DNA from: an uncultured Chlamydiae bacterium
GTDB lineage: Bacteria > Chlamydiota > Chlamydiia > Chlamydiales > CALBHK01
Length of the DNA stretch: 15,152 nucleotides
NCBI GenBank assembly: GCA_937894565.1
Contig: CALBHK010000339.1
Coordinates: 1 to 15,152, forward strand
Reading direction: 5' to 3'
Positions 12,670 through 15,152 of this stretch are shown here, piece by piece (the stretch's first letter is position 1; each line of letters opens with the position of its first letter). Under the pieces are notes generated by a model. That model had not been told where the DNA came from. It saw only the letters and a list, made by a program, of their open reading frames with translations, and did not search any database. The position numbers and the translations under genes were made by a program.

Positions 12670-12888
12670 TCATGGAATCCCTACCATTTTTTTTAATTTA
12701 TCTATCAAATCTTGCCGTTTTTTCTTGTCAGCCTCTACAGGTTTAGTTAAAATTATTTTAATTTTGTGAATTTTTATTTTTAACTTGTTGATATTTGTAT
12801 AAACAACTTTGCTCAAAATTAGAAATTTAATAATAAAGATATGAGTCCTATTTCTATATAATTGAAAAGGATAATTCATTCTTCCCAT
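12670..12888 (-). CDS. 72-residue leader ORF (fusion of two small ORFs)
   Basis: The translation opens MGRMNYPFQLYRN, continues with a hydrophobic segment (HIFIIKFLILSKVVY) and a basic helix (INKLKIKIHKIK), and ends KKRQDLIDKLKKM plus VGIP. The front half matches the small ORF at 10403-10534, and the tail matches the 33-residue ORF at 10250-10351. A deletion of about 75 bp relative to copy 1 has joined them in frame. It may be a true small membrane protein, a leader peptide, or a by-product of deletion in a transcribed leader. Confidence 0.4.
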   Translation of the reverse strand: MGRMNYPFQLYRNRTHIFIIKFLILSKVVYTNINKLKIKIHKIKIILTKPVEADKKKRQDLIDKLKKMVGIP

Positions 12889-13095
12889 CTTTTAATAACA
12901 ATAGTTACTTTAATTTTTCACACGCTGTGAGCATACCATAGACCGGTTTCTTTGTCTTTTTTTTCGTGAAAATACTTTACAATTTCACTTAAGTTTAAAA
13001 TTAATTGTTTAAATATAAAACGTTGTTTTTACAGGAATACAAACAAAAAGCACTCTAAAAACCGATAGAAAGCGGTTGATGTTGATGAAAGAAAT
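12684..13095. repeat. Promoter/leader block R, copy 2
   Basis: A diverged direct repeat of 10261-10740, shorter by an internal deletion of about 75 bp. It ends with the same GATGAAAGAAAT at 13095. After that the sequence is unrelated to what follows copy 1, so 13095/10740 is a sharp recombination edge. The 127 bp between here and the next gene hold nothing I recognise. Confidence 0.85.
12918..12958 (-). promoter_or_regulatory. Promoter and operator for the second cargo operon
   Basis: On the minus strand the -35-like AAGACA (12953-12958) and -10 TATGCT (12930-12935, preceded by TGG) are 17 bp apart. The dyad TCACAGCGTGTGA (12918-12930) is identical to that of copy 1. Identical operators predict shared control of both cargo sets by one regulator. 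The transcript would carry a leader of about 320 nt. Confidence 0.6.
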
Positions 13096-13222
13096 CCAGC
13101 AAGACTTGAACCAACTCTAAAGTAGAAAAGAAAATTCGGATATAAGCTATACGCAATATGCAAACTGTGTTTATCTGTAAAAAAATCCGTGATTTTTAAA
13201 CAAAAAGTTTAAGTCATTATAC

Positions 13223-13582
13223 CTAACAATCCTCGTCTTTGTTTTCCTTGAAATTTTTTTCGATCTGTATATAGTAGGCATACTGCTCTTCGGTGATTAG
13301 TCTTCTTTCCAAACTGTATTTCATTAATGCTTCCATTTCATTCATCTTAGGGAGCCGACCATATTTTCTAAGTGATTCCGTATCTCCAATAGCTGTTAAA
13401 TAAAGCTCAAGTTTAGCTTGCCCACTCTCCAAATTTTGCATTATTTCTTCTGGATCATTTTCTTGAAAGTCTGCAGATTGTTTGATGTATTCAGCTATTC
13501 GGCTTCTTGGTAGGCTCTTTTTGAATAGTGCATCTGTTAGATTTTTCCATGCCTGAGATTCTGCGGCTTCCCATATCTTCAT
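13223..13582 (-). CDS. Small hypothetical protein, possibly terminase-small-subunit-like; start missing
   Basis: 119 residues from the ATG at 13582, helical and charged, with no clear motif. The frame stays open and protein-like for 33 more codons upstream (to 13681): NAFSVKDFLKEKNICIYDFE, then RIANSSEKF. It meets TGA at 13682-13684 with no ATG, GTG or TTG. The true gene thus probably begins further up and has lost its start to an indel (AAAAT at about 13656-13660 or the A7 run near 13630 are candidates), or it uses an unusual start. VKDFLKEKxI openings occur in some phage terminase small subunits, so a DNA-binding packaging-like origin is possible but weakly supported. Confidence 0.5.
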   Translation of the reverse strand: MKIWEAAESQAWKNLTDALFKKSLPRSRIAEYIKQSADFQENDPEEIMQNLESGQAKLELYLTAIGDTESLRKYGRLPKMNEMEALMKYSLERRLITEEQYAYYIQIEKNFKENKDEDC

Positions 13583-13709
13583 GAATTTTTCACTACTGTT
13601 GGCTATGCGTTCAAAATCATAAATACAGATATTTTTTTCTTTGAGAAAGTCTTTAACTGAGAAAGCATTTTGAAACCGACTTCACTGCTTTAATTCTTGG
13701 AATAGTTTT

Positions 13710-13961
13710 TTATGATTTTGCTTGGTTTTCATTTATGCTTTTCTCAATCTCTTTGCTTAACGCTTTCATTTCTCTTAATAAAGCATGTTCATTTTTGCGC
13801 TCAGCTTTTGCTCGAAGTGTATAACGTCCGTGAATCTCTTTCTTATAGAAGCATCCGCCATGCATTTTGCATCGTCCATTTTTCATTGCGATCTGTGTAC
13901 ATGGAGAACCTTCTTTAGTTCGGCATTTAGCACCACAAAGCTTCATTCCCTTGATTGGCAT
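13710..13961 (-). CDS. Small zinc-ribbon-like HGG protein of mobile elements
   Basis: 83 residues starting MPIKGMKLCGAKCRTKEG. The cysteine pattern CGAK-C...SPC...NGRCKMHGG is the signature of small HGG proteins found on prophages and plasmids, probably zinc-binding, of unknown function. The rest is a basic helical tail. I chose ATG 13961 because AGAGGAGA lies about 9-16 nt upstream. A longer frame from 14012 overlaps the previous gene and lacks a ribosome site. The gene directly upstream resembles the partner usually seen beside such proteins. Confidence 0.75.
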   Translation of the reverse strand: MPIKGMKLCGAKCRTKEGSPCTQIAMKNGRCKMHGGCFYKKEIHGRYTLRAKAERKNEHALLREMKALSKEIEKSINENQAKS

Positions 13962-14002
13962 TGCTAACTTTCTCCTCTGGCTATCGGAATAATCGGAATA
14001 AC

Positions 14003-14467
14003 TCAGCAACAAATTTCCATTGGAATGGTAGGAATGACTTGTTGGGTGCCGTTGTAATTGTGATTAATTGTGATTGATTGCATTCCGCCTGATCGCTTTT
14101 TCTGAAGCTTACCCATAGAATCACTTGAAAATTGAATCATCTTTAATCCTAATCTTTGATCTTCTGTAATGCCACTCGCAAACTTTCGCATACCTAGCAT
14201 GTGGGTTACTGTAATTTGAGCGGCAATGATAGCCTCAAGTATATCGAGTGGCTTAATGCTTTGCATGAAAGCGCAAATATCTTCAATGTCTTCGTCCGTG
14301 ATTACGTGCTGCCTCTTCATAGAATATGTTAAATGATCTCTTTCCTCTTCTGCTCCATAGATCGCCTTAGCTGCCTGAATTATTAGGTTTTTTGCTGCTT
14401 TTGGTGATTCCGCAAAGAAGGCTTGTACAATCGGATCAAGTTTCTTTGGTATTGTGATATTTGCCAT
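14003..14467 (-). CDS. Partner protein of the HGG gene, unknown function
   Basis: 154 residues, mostly helical, with a polar beta-like end. DILEAIIAAQITVTHMLGMR followed by a helix, KRSGG, and SITINHNYNGTQQVIP resembles the small proteins found next to HGG genes in Proteobacteria, which I recall ending HRGKGQQKVTVEHVHV. It would be a remote member of that pair. Their function is not known. ATG 14467 has a strong GGAGG three to four bases upstream. The stop is 41 bp before the HGG start, so they share a transcript. Tandem 9-bp units lie about 60-80 bp upstream. Confidence 0.6.
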   Translation of the reverse strand: MANITIPKKLDPIVQAFFAESPKAAKNLIIQAAKAIYGAEEERDHLTYSMKRQHVITDEDIEDICAFMQSIKPLDILEAIIAAQITVTHMLGMRKFASGITEDQRLGLKMIQFSSDSMGKLQKKRSGGMQSITINHNYNGTQQVIPTIPMEICC

Positions 14468-14528
14468 AAACCTCCAGGGGGTGGGTGTTTTTTAAATCCT
14501 AAGCCATGCCAGCTCTCATAAAACGAAG

Positions 14529-14548
14529 CCGAATAATCCGAATAATCC
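14529..14548. repeat. Tandem 9-bp AT repeat upstream of the partner gene
   Basis: CCGAATAAT occurs twice in tandem from 14529, followed by CC. A near copy with CGGAATAAT units lies at 13985-14001, in front of the HGG gene. Each precedes an ORF start by a short distance, so they may be operator sites. Confidence 0.35.
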
Positions 14549-14588
14549 TGCTAAAGGTGTCGTCATTCTCACCGCTGTTGTTGGTGTT

Positions 14589-15032
14589 TTAGCTGACTTT
14601 TTGCTTCAATTTTGCAATCTCTATCATAGCCGATATCTTCGACATGTTTTCGGTATTTATACCATAACTACTCAAGAAATATCTCTGTTTGTCAGTAATC
14701 GGCTCATTTGCCATTGCACGCCTTTGCTTGTTTTTATAAGCAACGATCTTGCGGATCTCAATTGCTGCCTGTGCCTTAGTTATGCCATCCTGCCATGCAT
14801 TCAGCTTTTCTAAATAGTTTCTCTGGCTAGTAGTGGCAGGAACATTTTCACACATCCACTCGGCATTTGCATTGGCAAAGGCTATTTTAAGATTGCGTCT
14901 GGCGTAGTCCTCTGCAACACCTTGAGCATACTCAAGAGGAAGCGCGTTATCGATAATCAAACGCGATCCACCGTTAGTATCGTATAGCTTGGCTATGTAG
15001 CCTTCCTTTTCTGGGTAGATAATGATTTCCAT
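14589..15032 (-). CDS. Hypothetical protein with two short TxxQ-type helical repeats
   Basis: 147 residues. The N-terminal 60 residues look like a small alpha/beta domain (MEIIIYPEKEGYIAKLYDTN). Two related helical units follow: TTSQRNYLEKL...ITKAQAAIEI (about 67-93) and ITDKQRYFLSSYGI...MSKISAMIEI (about 112-139). This T-x-x-Q-x-x-(Y/F)-L pattern with a following helix occurs in phage and plasmid proteins, sometimes beside helicases or nucleases, and may be a small DNA or protein docking unit. AGGATG about 10 nt upstream of ATG 15032 is an adequate ribosome site. If the molecule is circular, it lies directly downstream of the helicase gene on the same strand. Confidence 0.6.
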   Translation of the reverse strand: MEIIIYPEKEGYIAKLYDTNGGSRLIIDNALPLEYAQGVAEDYARRNLKIAFANANAEWMCENVPATTSQRNYLEKLNAWQDGITKAQAAIEIRKIVAYKNKQRRAMANEPITDKQRYFLSSYGINTENMSKISAMIEIAKLKQKVS

Positions 15033-15097
15033 TTTATTATCATCCTGTAGAGACCATTCGCCGTCTCCGATGTCCGTCCAGATAAAACGAGCCGTAC

Positions 15098-15133
15098 CTA
15101 GTGTCTAATTGCATAAATAGCTTTACGAAAAAC
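15098..15133 (-). repeat. 36-bp inverted repeat, right copy
   Basis: Exact reverse complement of 20-55. This copy is non-coding, 65 bp upstream of the 147-residue gene. Joined head to tail in a circle, the two copies would form a 36-bp stem around a 38-nt loop. Confidence 0.9.
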
Positions 15134-15152
15134 TAGCTTTCATGCATCGTCA

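Noticed and set aside
13096..13120. tRNA 3'-end-like sequence on the minus strand (GGTTCAAGTCTTGCTGG)
   Set aside because: The T-arm pairs badly and no acceptor, anticodon or D arm can be folded around it, so it is no tRNA and only a weak attachment-site candidate.
20..15133. The 36-bp inverted repeats as ends of a DNA transposon
   Set aside because: There is no transposase, no target-site duplication, and one copy lies within the coding end of an intact helicase gene. A 15-kb transposon is not supported.

Overview
The window looks like most or all of a bacterial plasmid, or a plasmid-like element. It carries a ParA plus ribbon-helix-helix partition pair, a T7 gp4-like primase-helicase, an initiator-like gene followed at once by 22-bp iterons, a small serine recombinase with a helix-turn-helix partner, and a partial group II intron. 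Codon use is AT-rich and standard. Signal peptides and a possible lipobox suggest a Gram-negative-type envelope. I could not name the host. A chlamydia-like, Legionella-like or rickettsia-like host is only a guess from the flavour of the accessory genes.

Layout. (1) 11-2415, minus strand: parA, an overlapping RHH gene and an SF2 helicase. (2) 2416-2679: par promoter region and dyads next to the recombinase. (3) 2680-8221, plus strand: serine recombinase, excisionase-like HTH, DUF1016 nuclease, primase-helicase and a putative replication initiator, tightly spaced or overlapping. (4) 8217-8733: origin-like block with four 22-bp iterons, two stem-loops, a Toprim-protein tail and a terminator. 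(5) 8800-9374: 3' remnant of a group II intron. (6) 9387-10740, minus strand: a Cys-rich TPR secreted protein or lipoprotein preceded by small ORFs and a promoter/leader block. (7) 10747-11410: a second, decayed copy of the origin block (initiator tail, a different pair of 22-bp iterons, a stem-loop with almost the same loop, Toprim tail, hairpin). (8) 11373-13095, minus strand: a second cargo operon of small secreted or membrane proteins, preceded by a second copy of the same promoter/leader block. (9) 13223-15032, minus strand: four small genes, including a zinc-ribbon-like HGG protein with its usual type of partner. A perfect 36-bp inverted repeat lies at 20-55 and 15098-15133, 19 bp from either window end.

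Main message: regions 4-6 and 7-8 are two diverged copies of one module (initiator end, 22-bp iterons, stem-loop, Toprim tail, hairpin, minus-strand cargo, promoter/operator/leader). The shared flanks hold completely different secreted cargo. This looks like a replicon duplication or fusion in which a regulated export cassette swaps its contents. The inverted repeats at the ends suggest either an invertible segment, a large hairpin at the junction of a circular molecule, or an assembly boundary. If the molecule is circular, the minus-strand genes of regions 1 and 9 lie in line as parA, RHH, helicase, then the four small genes.
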